Assembly (NCBI GenBank): GCA_016860845.1 | Contig: BOKF01000003.1 | Span: 186,001 to 250,000 of the forward strand | Source of the DNA: Chloroflexota bacterium | GTDB lineage: Bacteria; Chloroflexota; Anaerolineae; 4572-78; J111 | Length of the DNA stretch: 64,000 nt | Direction: 5' to 3' | The notes under the pieces: generated by a model | What the model was told of the DNA's origin: nothing | The model's database searches: none | Seen by the model: the letters and a program-made list of their open reading frames with translations, nothing else | Program-made: the position numbers and the translations under genes | In this document: in pieces, positions 17,126 to 25,441 of the stretch | Numbering within the stretch: position 1 is the stretch's first letter | Layout of the letters: every line of letters starts with the position of its first letter

Positions 17126-17138
17126 ATTGTCCTCCGCT

Positions 17139-17717
17139 TTAATGATGATGGGTACCGTGCCCAGATGCAGCAGGCGTCGCCGCGCCATCGCCTGACACCA
17201 ACACTTCCATGGCCCCGGCCTCCACGAGTGCCTGTTCGACCTCTGGCAGAGCCTCTTCTGGCACAGCCGCCCGCAACTCGTGTCGGGGTAATGACTCAGG
17301 GGCTCCAAACACGTGCAGCACCGCCCCAACGAACCAACCGAGGGCGCCAAGCAGACCGGCGCCCAGAAAGCTTACGGCGACTGGCCCGGCGCTTAAGGCG
17401 GGCGCCAGCCCCGCCAGGGCGATCCGATCCAGATAAACGAGGGCGCCAAGGACGGCCCCCACCAGCAGGCCCAGGGCCAGTCCTATCCAGGCTAATGGGC
17501 CAATCTCAACCACTGACACCCCTGTCGGTGCTGTGGTTAGCTCTTGCTGAGCTTGCTGGCTAGATATTTCTTCTACTTGAATAGATTCAGCCTGGTCGGC
17601 CAAGACCTGAGCGGCATGCTGCGCCTGGGTTTCACTAGGAAAATGGGCGATGAGCGCGCAGTTTCGAGCAGCGCCATCGCTGTTCTTGCCATTAGACTGA
17701 TGGTGTTCGTGCTTCAT
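17139..17717 (-). CDS. Two-helix glycine-rich membrane protein, His-rich ends, unknown
   Basis: A 192-residue protein. Histidine-rich N-terminus (MKHEHHQ) and C-terminus (GHGTHHH) flank an alpha/beta segment (about 20-50, ALIAHFPSETQAQHAAQVL). Two glycine/alanine-rich membrane helices and a repeated alpha/beta segment (about 145-180) follow. The pattern resembles general-stress YflT-like/DUF1269-type membrane proteins. The His tails suggest metal contact. It overlaps the upstream gene by 4 bp (ATGA). Confidence 0.6.
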   Translation of the reverse strand: MKHEHHQSNGKNSDGAARNCALIAHFPSETQAQHAAQVLADQAESIQVEEISSQQAQQELTTAPTGVSVVEIGPLAWIGLALGLLVGAVLGALVYLDRIALAGLAPALSAGPVAVSFLGAGLLGALGWFVGAVLHVFGAPESLPRHELRAAVPEEALPEVEQALVEAGAMEVLVSGDGAATPAASGHGTHHH

Positions 17718-18913
17718 CGAGCGTCCTCCTGAGTAGCCTGGGGCTGGAGGAGACTATCAAGCTCCCCCTGCAACCGGCTGCTGATCGTCTCCGTACTCCC
17801 CACAATCGAGCCGTGGTTGAAGAGCTGGTCGCGAGGGTCGGCCAGCCGAGGTTGCACCGTCTCAGCCAGGTAGCGTCGCACCGGCTCGGGCACGGCATCC
17901 TGTTGCACCAACAGGATAGGTCCGTGCTTACCTCGATGAGAGAGCACCGTCGCCGCCAGCCCTTCAGCCCAGTTGTCAGGATTGACAAAGGTGAAGTTGT
18001 GCCCTGGCTCAGCAATCCCCCAGCCGAAGTCGCGGGCCTTTCGCCCGATCCAATAGCCGAAATCCTGGCCGCTATCCCGGTAGCCGGCAAAATAGGCCGA
18101 CAGGGCGTAGGGATCGGGCGCTGCCAGCCGCTGCACGTGACCATATCGGGCCAGCTCACGCGCAACCGCCTCTGAAATAGCCGTCTCCGGCCCCATCAAG
18201 TACATGTAGGTTGGCCCGAATCGGCGGCTGAGGAGGTCCCGCGTGGCCTCCGGGATATTATCCCGCGTGACGAAGGCAAAGCCGGTGGGCATGTGGGCCG
18301 CGAAGGATAGGGCCGGCAGGGCGAAGTCGGGCTGATCCAGCGAGGCCACCACAACCGTATCGGGGTGGTCGGCGTGGATCGAGGCCCGGTAGTCGTCCAC
18401 CGCTGCGGCCAGGCTGGCCGGATCATCGGGAGCGCCCTGAATATGGCGCACCTTGAGGCCCAGGGCCTCTACTTCTTGGATCACCTGGTCGGAGATACTG
18501 CCGACGACAATGACCTGGACCTTCCGGTCGAAGGCCACGCCTTCGGGCTGAAACCGCTCAAGCGCCGCTTGCGTCTCTGGCGGCAGGCGATCTTGCTCTA
18601 CAAAGAGAATCGGTGCATCAATGGGATGATGGATGATCGAGACGGCGGCCATCAGCTCCGTTTTGCGATCTGGCCGGGCCAGGATGATGGCGCCGGGTTG
18701 GTTCGCGTGGCTGCTGGCCGGGAAAGTGGCTTGAGCCAGGGTTACCGCAACTTCATAAACATTCTGCCCGGCGTAACGGGTGGTGAAGCCAGTCGCCAGG
18801 CCATTTTCCGGCAGGGGCGCCACCTGAGCCTGGCTGGCTGCATCTCGCCACACCAGCCCACTCAACATTAAGAGCACCAACGGTAACCAGGTTAACAGAA
18901 ATAATCTTTTCAT
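17714..18913 (-). CDS. Exported CWB2-like protein (cell-wall-binding-repeat fold), unknown role
   Basis: A 399-residue exported protein with one N-terminal signal or anchor helix. ATG 18913 follows GAGGT. It contains repeats with the CWB2 pattern: a tyrosine-rich start, (A)IILARPDRKTELMAAVSI, then APILFVEQDRLPPETQAAL, then VIVVGSISDQVIQEV, and again GPILLVQQDAVPEPVRRYL. CWB2 domains are alpha/beta modules that bind anionic wall polymers in Gram-positives. Here two such proteins are adjacent (this and 18924-20759), suggesting a paired surface complex. No catalytic motif is seen. Confidence 0.65.
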   Translation of the reverse strand: MKRLFLLTWLPLVLLMLSGLVWRDAASQAQVAPLPENGLATGFTTRYAGQNVYEVAVTLAQATFPASSHANQPGAIILARPDRKTELMAAVSIIHHPIDAPILFVEQDRLPPETQAALERFQPEGVAFDRKVQVIVVGSISDQVIQEVEALGLKVRHIQGAPDDPASLAAAVDDYRASIHADHPDTVVVASLDQPDFALPALSFAAHMPTGFAFVTRDNIPEATRDLLSRRFGPTYMYLMGPETAISEAVARELARYGHVQRLAAPDPYALSAYFAGYRDSGQDFGYWIGRKARDFGWGIAEPGHNFTFVNPDNWAEGLAATVLSHRGKHGPILLVQQDAVPEPVRRYLAETVQPRLADPRDQLFNHGSIVGSTETISSRLQGELDSLLQPQATQEDAR

Positions 18914-18923
18914 CGTCAACACC

Positions 18924-20759
18924 TCACATTGTCCCCGGCTGCTTGTTACGCTGCACCAGCCAGGCGTCTATGGGTAGCGCCACCAGCCAACCCACCAGAA
19001 TAGAAAAAAGGGTGGTGCCCCACCACATGATGTCGTCGTCTTCTGGCATGCCTTCCATCATCAGGTTGAGCATCTGGATCCACCACATAAAGCCCATCAT
19101 GCCGATGGCCATGGCCGTCATGGAGAAAAAGGCCGGTTGGAAAGCGCGCCGCACGGCTTGACCATACGATAGCTTCTCGTGCTCCATAAACATCGCTGCG
19201 TGCATGACCAGCCAGTGCAAGGCCAGTGCGCCAAAATAAGCGATGAAGATGCCAATCATCATCGAGTTGCCCAGCCAGAAGCCTGGCCCTCGGAAGACCA
19301 GCAGCGGCAAGCCGAGCGCCGTCACCACCCAGGAGATGACCAGCATCAATGGTCCATCGAAGCCACGGTTCATGGCTGAGGCGGCCAGCGCCGGTCCGAA
19401 GCCCTCGCGATGCCACATCGTCATCTCGCCGTGGCGCATCCAGGGCACGCGGTGGTAACTATGACGGTAGAGCCAGATCGCCAGCGGTCCCAGCACCAGG
19501 CCGAGCAAAACCCAGGTCGCCCGCATCATCGCGCTCATCTGTGGCAGACGCCGCCAACTATGGAGTAATAACCACACCCCGCCAACGATACCCGCTACGA
19601 CCCAGACCACTCCAATCATCTCCATCCCCGATAGTCCGGCCTCCTCAAAGCGGTAAGCGCCAATCTCCTGGGAGAGGTCCGCCCAGCCCTGGGTCTTGAC
19701 GCTGATCTGCTCCGGCCCACCCAGCAGCCACAGGTGATTGAACGGTCCCTCGGCCGGGGTGTTGAAAAATTCGGGTTTCATCTTCCAGAGATATTGGTCT
19801 GTAGCCGATGGAATCTGGTCGCGCTCCACCCACAGCAGCGGCCCAAACTTACCAAAGCGGCCCAGCGACAACCCGGCGATGGCCAGAGCCGGATCATCCC
19901 GGTTGGCCAGAACGAAATTGTGGGTGGTGACGTAGCGCGTGCCGTCAAGTCCCCAGCCGGCGCCAGTGGCTTCGTCACGATAGCTCGCTAATGCTACGGC
20001 GGCGGCCACCCCATCCCAGGCCACAACCCGCAGGACCAGGCCATAGCGGCTCAAGTCTTCGCTCTCCACATCTGGCCCGACCAAATAAATCCGCGCCTGG
20101 CCGCCTCGCCGCTCCAGCGCCTGGCGGGTCGCCGCTGGCAGCGGATTGCCGCCAAACAAAATGACGTCACCTGATTGGGCGGCCCAATAGGCGGCGGGGA
20201 TGGCATAGTTAGGATCATCCGGTACCAGCCAGATATGAGGCTGGACTTCCCCCCTGAGGCGCTCAATCAGGTTATCTACCTGAGCCGCCAACTCCGGTGC
20301 GCTACCTGCTTGAATTTGGGTCGTGTCCTCAGAATCGGATGTCTGGTCCAAACTGATACGAACCACCTTAGCTCTGTCGAGCGCATTAACTCCCTCTGGC
20401 TGAAGACGATCCAACTCACGCTCAATTTCGGTCGCGCCGTCGTCCAACAGGAGGGGGCCATTCAACCAGCGCACCAGCGGCGCTGCGGCCACCCCAGGTT
20501 GCCAGGTGTCAGCCGACACTCGAATGACCGCGTTGGGTCTGGCCTCATTTCCCGTCGGGAAGAGGGTCTGAGCAGCGGTAATGGAAAGCGCCCCCGGATT
20601 CTCTGCCGCCAGTCGGGTACTATCTTTGGTATTGAGCGTTAGCAGCCCATCAGGGGGTGACCCGTCAGCGCCACTCCAGGTCAGCCAGAGAATGTAGGCC
20701 GGCACGAATAAGATGGCCAGCCCTAATAGTCCAGCGATGATGAGAATAATTCGACGCAT
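18924..20759 (-). CDS. CWB2-like domain fused to DUF4396-type His/Met-rich membrane domain
   Basis: A 611-residue protein, first gene of the block. N-terminal anchor, then a CWB2-like exported part (about 40-385; AVIRVSADTWQPGVAAAPL, GPLLWVERDQIP) that parallels the 402-codon neighbour. The second half has about six membrane helices. Met/His-rich segments (WMRHGEMTMWHREG, LVMHAAMFMEHEK) and AFQPAFFSMTAMAIGMMGFMWW resemble DUF4396, a family often near copper genes. A membrane metal sensor or transporter with a large external domain is a reasonable inference. RBS AGGAG. A palindrome at 20788-20812 lies just upstream. Confidence 0.65.
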   Translation of the reverse strand: MRRIILIIAGLLGLAILFVPAYILWLTWSGADGSPPDGLLTLNTKDSTRLAAENPGALSITAAQTLFPTGNEARPNAVIRVSADTWQPGVAAAPLVRWLNGPLLLDDGATEIERELDRLQPEGVNALDRAKVVRISLDQTSDSEDTTQIQAGSAPELAAQVDNLIERLRGEVQPHIWLVPDDPNYAIPAAYWAAQSGDVILFGGNPLPAATRQALERRGGQARIYLVGPDVESEDLSRYGLVLRVVAWDGVAAAVALASYRDEATGAGWGLDGTRYVTTHNFVLANRDDPALAIAGLSLGRFGKFGPLLWVERDQIPSATDQYLWKMKPEFFNTPAEGPFNHLWLLGGPEQISVKTQGWADLSQEIGAYRFEEAGLSGMEMIGVVWVVAGIVGGVWLLLHSWRRLPQMSAMMRATWVLLGLVLGPLAIWLYRHSYHRVPWMRHGEMTMWHREGFGPALAASAMNRGFDGPLMLVISWVVTALGLPLLVFRGPGFWLGNSMMIGIFIAYFGALALHWLVMHAAMFMEHEKLSYGQAVRRAFQPAFFSMTAMAIGMMGFMWWIQMLNLMMEGMPEDDDIMWWGTTLFSILVGWLVALPIDAWLVQRNKQPGTM

Positions 20760-20787
20760 GCGTTTCTTTTCTCCTGTCTATTTCAAG

Positions 20788-20812
20788 TTATTCTTACTCC
20801 TTTTAAGAATAA
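20788..20812 (-). promoter_or_regulatory. Palindromic putative operator before the CWB2/DUF4396 block
   Basis: TTATTCTTA/TTAAGAATAA dyad about 30 bp upstream of the 20759 start. It resembles the perfect palindrome at 22257-22273 in front of the next upstream minus-strand gene. The rest of the 20760-21063 gap holds a CTAGAG/CTCTAG hairpin (near 20996-21018) after the 21064 gene, and no gene. Confidence 0.4.
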
Positions 20813-21063
20813 AATAAGATAACAAGGATAACATCTATCTCTTGATACAAAAAAGGATATAGATTTGGTTACATCTTCTTGTCGAAGGAGTGATTAGTCG
20901 GCCACGGCCACTTTAACCTGACCGGAATGCGGATGGACTAAGTTGCTTATTATCCTGTGCCGACTAAACAGCCCCCGAAAATACGTCACTCAGCGCTAGA
21001 GATTGCATACCTCTAGAATTAGCAGGTTTTCAATGCACTGTCCCCCTGAAGAACTGAAAGTTC

Positions 21064-22182
21064 TTACACTTCTTTCTGCATAGCGTAAGCTCGCGAATGC
21101 TGTGGAAGGGCAATTGGAACAAGAAGATAACTCATGAGCCAGCCCGTCACCCCAGCTAATACGATCCCTCCTGCCCAAACATGGATCGGCCACCAGACCC
21201 CACCCAGAACTTGCAAGGCGAGAAAGTAGAGGCTATAGAAAACCACAGGCACGAATGCACTCCACAGGCGAAACCGCTTCGGCTGCTGGACACTGGGCTG
21301 GAGCCAGCGATACAACCCGTCGGCGACGATCCCGGCCACTACAGCAACGGGGATGACCCAGGGAGTGGTATGTAAGATACTCAGGCCGGCAGCATTGAGC
21401 GAGAAGACAAACGTCAACCAACCAAGGGGGAGTTGCGCCCCCCAATGCCGGATCATGAGCAGCAGCAAGGCCATCAGCAAGCCGCTCTGGATGAGGATGC
21501 TGCCTATGCCAATCGTCCCGGCCATGTCCTGGCTACCGAGGCCTCCCACAGACGTTGCGGGCAGCCCCAGTTCGGCGGAGGTCAAAGCGAGCGGGCGAAA
21601 TCTGACCGAGGCCCAGGGATGGACCAGGGGATGAAACTCAGCGGTGAAGAAGCTGAAGATCGCCAGCAGCAGGGTCAGCGAGAGAACGGCGCGCCAACGA
21701 GCCGGCTGGCTGGTCCGGCTTTGATACCAGGCAGCCCGGAGGGGGCCGCTGGCGATCAAGGCGCCGCCTGCCGCCAGCAGCAGATGAGGCGGGCTGTAGA
21801 TCGCCTCGATGCCCGCCTCAATGCCAAAGACCTCATGCCAGAAGAAGTCGGCCAGGCCAGCGATCAGGAAGAGGCCAACCCCCAGCAAGGAGAGACCATA
21901 CCCTGCTGGGAGAGCTTGATACCAAGGAACCCCGTGGTGCCGGGCCAAGAAGCCTGTGCCGACCAGCACGAGAGCTGCGCCCAGGAAGCCGCTGTAGATA
22001 ATGGCATGCCAGGGGGTAAAGAAGCCTTCAGGGAGGCTATGAATATGGGCCCAGCCGTCCAGATAGACGCCCACGACAAACCAGGTCGAGAAGAGGGCCA
22101 CGCCCCACTCGAGCCAGGGACGAGCAGAAGTACTCTGTAAGTCAACTCTGGAAGCGGTTGAGGAGGTGAGATTAGTCTTCAT
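21064..22182 (-). CDS. Polytopic membrane protein, unknown
   Basis: A 372-residue protein with about nine transmembrane helices, starting at ATG 22182. Conserved-looking polar motifs inside or next to the membrane include LDGWAHIHSLPEGFFTPWHAIIYS (split: DGWAHIH about 43, FFTPWHAIIYSG about 55), DFFWHEVFG (about 113) and YSPPHLLLAAGG (about 129). The several His residues in membrane helices suggest heme or metal binding. No family name can be given. It is monocistronic or leads into the 20759 block after a 300-bp gap. Confidence 0.6.
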   Translation of the reverse strand: MKTNLTSSTASRVDLQSTSARPWLEWGVALFSTWFVVGVYLDGWAHIHSLPEGFFTPWHAIIYSGFLGAALVLVGTGFLARHHGVPWYQALPAGYGLSLLGVGLFLIAGLADFFWHEVFGIEAGIEAIYSPPHLLLAAGGALIASGPLRAAWYQSRTSQPARWRAVLSLTLLLAIFSFFTAEFHPLVHPWASVRFRPLALTSAELGLPATSVGGLGSQDMAGTIGIGSILIQSGLLMALLLLMIRHWGAQLPLGWLTFVFSLNAAGLSILHTTPWVIPVAVVAGIVADGLYRWLQPSVQQPKRFRLWSAFVPVVFYSLYFLALQVLGGVWWPIHVWAGGIVLAGVTGWLMSYLLVPIALPQHSRAYAMQKEV

Positions 22183-22256
22183 CTGCAATCTCTACTTTCC
22201 CCGTATGTTTTCACGATAATCATAACCCGGTCACTTCGCAGTTCTCTCAAAACTAT

Positions 22257-22273
22257 TCTTACTTAAAGTAAGA
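22257..22273 (-). promoter_or_regulatory. Perfect 17-bp palindrome, putative operator
   Basis: TCTTACTTAAAGTAAGA is a perfect dyad about 75 bp upstream of the 22182 start. Related sequences occur at 20788-20812 and at 28837-28852 before the multicopper oxidase. The rest of the 22183-22567 gap holds promoter array B. Confidence 0.45.
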
Positions 22274-22477
22274 TGATTCCATGTTAATGTCTCTGCCTTC
22301 TTCTGCCTATACTCAGGTGGGTAATTCTGGGTCAGAGAAGAGAGCTATTTTTGGTCATTCCTCTTCACCAACCTGAGTTAATTTCCTGACGCACCTGCCA
22401 AGGAGTCTCTTGCACGAAATATAGCCAAGAGGTAAGAGTTCAGCGCCCTGCTGGCGTTTGAGGATGGCGCGTAAACA

Positions 22478-22543
22478 GGCCATTTTGCCCATAAGTAACC
22501 CCGCCAACTGACGCTGTTGGGCCCATGCAGCACGGGATATACT
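22478..22543 (+). promoter_or_regulatory. Shared two-box promoter array (copy B)
   Basis: GGCCATTTTGCC (22478-22489), 22 bp, CGCT (22512-22515, in GCCAACTGACGCTG), 22 bp, TATACT -10 (22538-22543). The transcript would start about 18 bp before the HMA gene. Confidence 0.8.
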
Positions 22544-22567
22544 AAACCTTACCAAGAAAAGGAGCTA

Positions 22568-22903
22568 ATGATGAACGAACACGAGAATTGTCACGTTGAG
22601 CCGTTGGAGAAGCCTCTGGACGACGCCGCCTTGTCTACTGCGATGGCAGCGTACCTGGCTGTGAGGGGGATGGGGTGTCCCCGCTGCGCTATGCGGGTGC
22701 GCAATGGGCTGTTAAGCCTGGCAGATGTGCTCTTCGTCGAAGTCCTCCTGGAACAGGGGCTTGCCCTGGTCGCTTACAATCCTGAACGCGTCACCACCCA
22801 TGACCTGGTCAGGGCGGTGGCGGCAGCCGGCAGCGATGGTCGCCATGACTACCGGGCCAGGGTAGTCGGCCAGGCGCCGGCTGCGCAAGTGCTGCAAGGG
22901 TGA
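22568..22903 (+). CDS. Heavy-metal-associated (HMA) domain protein
   Basis: A 111-residue soluble protein; ATG 22568 follows AAAGGAG (a second ATG is at 22571). The HMA fold is evident from VRGMGCPRCAMRVRNGLL, with the CxxC metal pair at about 40-43, followed by the beta-alpha-beta pattern to about residue 95. It should bind Cu(I) or a similar ion and may pass it to the CopA ATPases. The N-terminus has an extra Cys/His (ENCHVEP). Driven by promoter array B. Confidence 0.85.
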   Translation: MMNEHENCHVEPLEKPLDDAALSTAMAAYLAVRGMGCPRCAMRVRNGLLSLADVLFVEVLLEQGLALVAYNPERVTTHDLVRAVAAAGSDGRHDYRARVVGQAPAAQVLQG

Positions 22904-23043
22904 TCGCTAGCGCAGTCGCAAGGCCGGACAATTTTATCTTTCCACTCGAGCTCAGGTAGCCCTGAACAGGACGCATGCTGACGTTCATCCGTAGGCTTGG
23001 TCAGGTTGTTATTGATTTCTGTTATACTTCCTCTGTTTACAGC

Positions 23044-23232
23044 ATGAGCCGGGAACTCAGGCAGCAGCAGGCTGAATTAGAGACAGTGCTCATGGTATTG
23101 ATCCTGGGTGATGACCTGGGGGTGCCTGTTTTTCCCTCCTTTTACGGCCGGCGGCTGTGGCCCTATTTGCTGCGGCGAATGGCTTCGTGGAAGCGAAACC
23201 TGCTACGCCCAAAGGGGCCGGGGAGTTGGTGA
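23044..23232 (+). CDS. Small conserved protein of unknown function
   Basis: A 62-residue protein (or 85 if it starts at 22975). The segment LMVLILGDDLGVPVFPSFYG followed by RRLWPYLLRRMASWKRNLLR looks like a small bacterial/archaeal protein family with the GDxLGxP pattern. MSRELRQQQAE at 23044 resembles the usual beginning; ACAGGA before 22975 is the argument for the longer form. Function unknown. Confidence 0.5.
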   Translation: MSRELRQQQAELETVLMVLILGDDLGVPVFPSFYGRRLWPYLLRRMASWKRNLLRPKGPGSW

Positions 23233-23248
23233 ATTGACCGAATAGGTA

Positions 23249-23432
23249 ATTGTGGCCTTCACAGCGACAAAATATTGTCGATAATTGTGAATTGTCGCGA
23301 AGCGTAATGAATTGCGAATTGCCCACAGGGGGCCTTCGGCTCTGAACGGTCTGATATAAATATCTCATTAACAGTTCACGATTGACAATTCATACCGCAA
23401 GGGTATCCCTTTGGGACAATTCACAATTAATT
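23249..23432. repeat. Dispersed hairpin element with AATTGTG/CACAATT arms
   Basis: The left side has repeated AATTGTGAATTGTCG and GAATTGCGAATTGCC units, the right side has complementary ACAATTCATACC and GACAATTCACAATTAATTAG. Same build as the other heptad-arm hairpins in the window. The 23233-23699 gap contains this and promoter array D, and no gene. Confidence 0.55.
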
Positions 23433-23517
23433 AGATCTTGCGGCTTCGTGCGCCGCACCTTACGCCAATATGAGCGTCCTCATTAACTTCGCCGGATGTG
23501 CTTCTTTAATCCCCATG

Positions 23518-23607
23518 CGCCAAATGGCCTGTTTCCCCACCCGCCAAACAGCCCTAGACAAAACGCGCCATTAGGCGCTACAGTTCATGGTCTTCCCGGA
23601 ATATACT
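23518..23607 (+). promoter_or_regulatory. Shared three-box promoter array (copy D)
   Basis: CGCCAAATGGCC (23518-23529), then CCCT (23552-23555) and CGCT (23576-23579) exactly 24 bp apart, then 22 bp and a TATACT -10 (23602-23607). It is 90 bp, i.e. one 24-bp step longer than the two-box copies. It precedes cytochrome b. Confidence 0.75.
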
Positions 23608-23699
23608 CTTGAATAGCAATATAAGCACCAGGATTAACCTGGATAGGTACACCAGTCGGCTGACCGTAAGCTGGCTGGATTACAGAAAGGAGTTGATCT

Positions 23700-24761
23700 A
23701 TGGCAAGCATTGTTCAACCTGCCCCCCGTTCAGGGCTGGGCGCATGGCTGGAAGAGCGACTGGGATTGAAAGGAATCGCCTATGCTGTTCCCGAACATGC
23801 CAACTCGTTGCCCTACCTGCTGGGCGGCATCACCTTCACCGGTTTCATCATCCTCTTCATCACCGGTATTTATCTGGCCCAGTTCTATCACCCCCATCCG
23901 GCCGACGCGCATCAGAGCGTGGTCTATATCATCACCGGCGCGCCCCTGGGCGACCTGGTGCGCTCCATTCACTTCTGGACGGCGCAAATCGTCACCGTGA
24001 CCGTCCTGCTGCACCTGCTGCGGGTGCTGGTCACCGGCTCGTACAAGCGTCCCCGCGAGATCAACTGGTATTTCGGCCTCGGCCTATTGGCGGTGACGTT
24101 TGGTCTGGTCTTCACCGGTTCGGTGCTGAAGTTCGATCAGGAAGGGCTGGAAGCGTTGCAGCACAACAAAGAGGCAGCCGAGCTGATCGGTTCGCTTGGG
24201 ACGTGGTTCTCGGCCGAGTTCAGCCGTACCGTGCCACTACTTACCCGGCTGTTCAACGCTCACATTACGATCCTGCCGCTGCTCTTTGGCCTGCTCATCG
24301 CGGCCCATATTTATCTGATCAAACAGCACGGCATCTCGCCCAAAGTCACCCCGGACGCGGTCTCACACGCGACCGCTGGCGAAGGCGAGTCGCATTTCAG
24401 TGTTCATTTGCAGCGGATGATGGGCTATGGCCTGTTCGTGTTGGCCCTGGCCCTGCTGCTCAGCCTGATCTTTCCTGCGTCGCTGGGTCAGCCCGGTGTA
24501 GCGGGCGTGGAGATCACCAAGCCGTGGTGGATGTTTATCTGGTTGTTCCCGGCCGAAGAGGCCTGGGGGTCGCGGGCACTGCTGATCATTCCGGCGATCC
24601 TGGGCGTCCTGCTGGCCCTGGTACCAATCGTTGATCATAGCCCCTACCTGAGTCCGGCTCGGCGCAAGTGGCTGCTGATCGTCACCGGCCTGATCCTGGT
24701 GGTTATTGTTGTTAGCGGTGTGGTGGCCGCCGTGCAGCCAGTCACGGCCCATCTTGAATAG
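23700..24761 (+). CDS. Stand-alone diheme cytochrome b
   Basis: A 353-residue membrane cytochrome b. Helix B carries H(FW)..LLH and helix D carries NAHITILPLLFGLLIAAHI, giving the four heme ligands; PRE-INW after helix B is typical. The C-terminal part (about 225-345) has three helices with the motif KPWWMFIWLFPAEE in place of the PEWY loop. No Rieske or cytochrome c is adjacent, so its partners are either the 9.5-11.3 kb genes or the exported protein 11 bp downstream. Expressed from promoter array D; RBS AAAGGAG. Confidence 0.88.
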   Translation: MASIVQPAPRSGLGAWLEERLGLKGIAYAVPEHANSLPYLLGGITFTGFIILFITGIYLAQFYHPHPADAHQSVVYIITGAPLGDLVRSIHFWTAQIVTVTVLLHLLRVLVTGSYKRPREINWYFGLGLLAVTFGLVFTGSVLKFDQEGLEALQHNKEAAELIGSLGTWFSAEFSRTVPLLTRLFNAHITILPLLFGLLIAAHIYLIKQHGISPKVTPDAVSHATAGEGESHFSVHLQRMMGYGLFVLALALLLSLIFPASLGQPGVAGVEITKPWWMFIWLFPAEEAWGSRALLIIPAILGVLLALVPIVDHSPYLSPARRKWLLIVTGLILVVIVVSGVVAAVQPVTAHLE

Positions 24762-24771
24762 GAGTTTTCCC

Positions 24772-25293
24772 ATGAGAAGAATATATCTACTTCCCAGTTT
24801 GATTGTCGTGGCTGCTCTGGCCCTCATGCTGCCAGGTGTAGTGTTGGCGCACGGCGAGCCGGTCATTGCCGTTAATCCGGCTGTGGTCGCCGCGGGCGGC
24901 GCTATCACGATCACCGGCACTGAGATGGAACCGGGGGAGGTTTTTGTGCTGACCCTCGAAGGCCCGGCCGGGTCTGTTCCGTTGGGCGAGGCGACGGTGA
25001 CGGGTGAAGGCGAGGAAGGTGGCTTCACCGTTAGCTTGACCATTCCGGCCGAGACTGCGCCCGGTTCATACCTGGTGCAGGCGGCGACCGAAGAAGGCGA
25101 GACGGCGACCGCCGATTTGACCGTCACCGCGCCGACCACTGAGGCCAGCGCCGGCCCGGCCACAGTCCAGGAGCCGAGCGGTGAGCCTCATCTCATTGGT
25201 CGAACCAAACCCAGCGGCCAAATCGTCGTCGTTGGCATTTTGATTGCGCTGAGCGTTGCTGCCGGCTTCGCGCTGCTGCGCAGCCGGGGGTGA
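24772..25293 (+). CDS. Exported membrane-anchored protein with predicted mature N-terminal His
   Basis: A 173-residue protein: signal peptide (to about 26), an immunoglobulin-like beta domain (about 27-130), a Pro/Thr/Ala linker and a C-terminal transmembrane helix (about 148-168). Cleavage after VVLA would leave HGEP as the new N-terminus, as in CopC-like and PmoB copper proteins where the terminal histidine forms a copper brace. It follows cytochrome b by 10 bp, so it may be an electron or copper partner. Function inferred only. Confidence 0.65.
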   Translation: MRRIYLLPSLIVVAALALMLPGVVLAHGEPVIAVNPAVVAAGGAITITGTEMEPGEVFVLTLEGPAGSVPLGEATVTGEGEEGGFTVSLTIPAETAPGSYLVQAATEEGETATADLTVTAPTTEASAGPATVQEPSGEPHLIGRTKPSGQIVVVGILIALSVAAGFALLRSRG

Positions 25294-25359
25294 ATGGGCA
25301 GCTTGGCTGGGTTTGAGATCGGAGGCTGATTGTGCTCGAGAGGCGCTATCCACAATACA

Positions 25360-25425
25360 GGCAATTTGGCGTGTATCCGTGCCCGCCATTCGACGCTGCA
25401 ATATGGAGCCAATCCCGATTATACT
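25360..25425 (+). promoter_or_regulatory. Shared two-box promoter array (copy G)
   Basis: GGCAATTTGGCG (25360-25371), 22 bp, CGCT (25394-25397, in GCCATTCGACGCTG), 22 bp, TATACT -10 (25420-25425). It lies about 15 bp before the operon of the Cys-rich protein, CsoR-type regulator and CopA. Confidence 0.8.
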
Positions 25426-25441
25426 ACAGACAAGGGTGAAT

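Noticed and set aside
22257..22273. Rho-independent terminator
   Set aside because: It lies upstream of a gene start, the arms are AT-rich and no T-run follows; an operator is more likely.
23249..23432. Replication origin from AT-rich repeats
   Set aside because: No DnaA-box cluster or dnaA/dnaN genes; the repeats fit the dispersed hairpin family.
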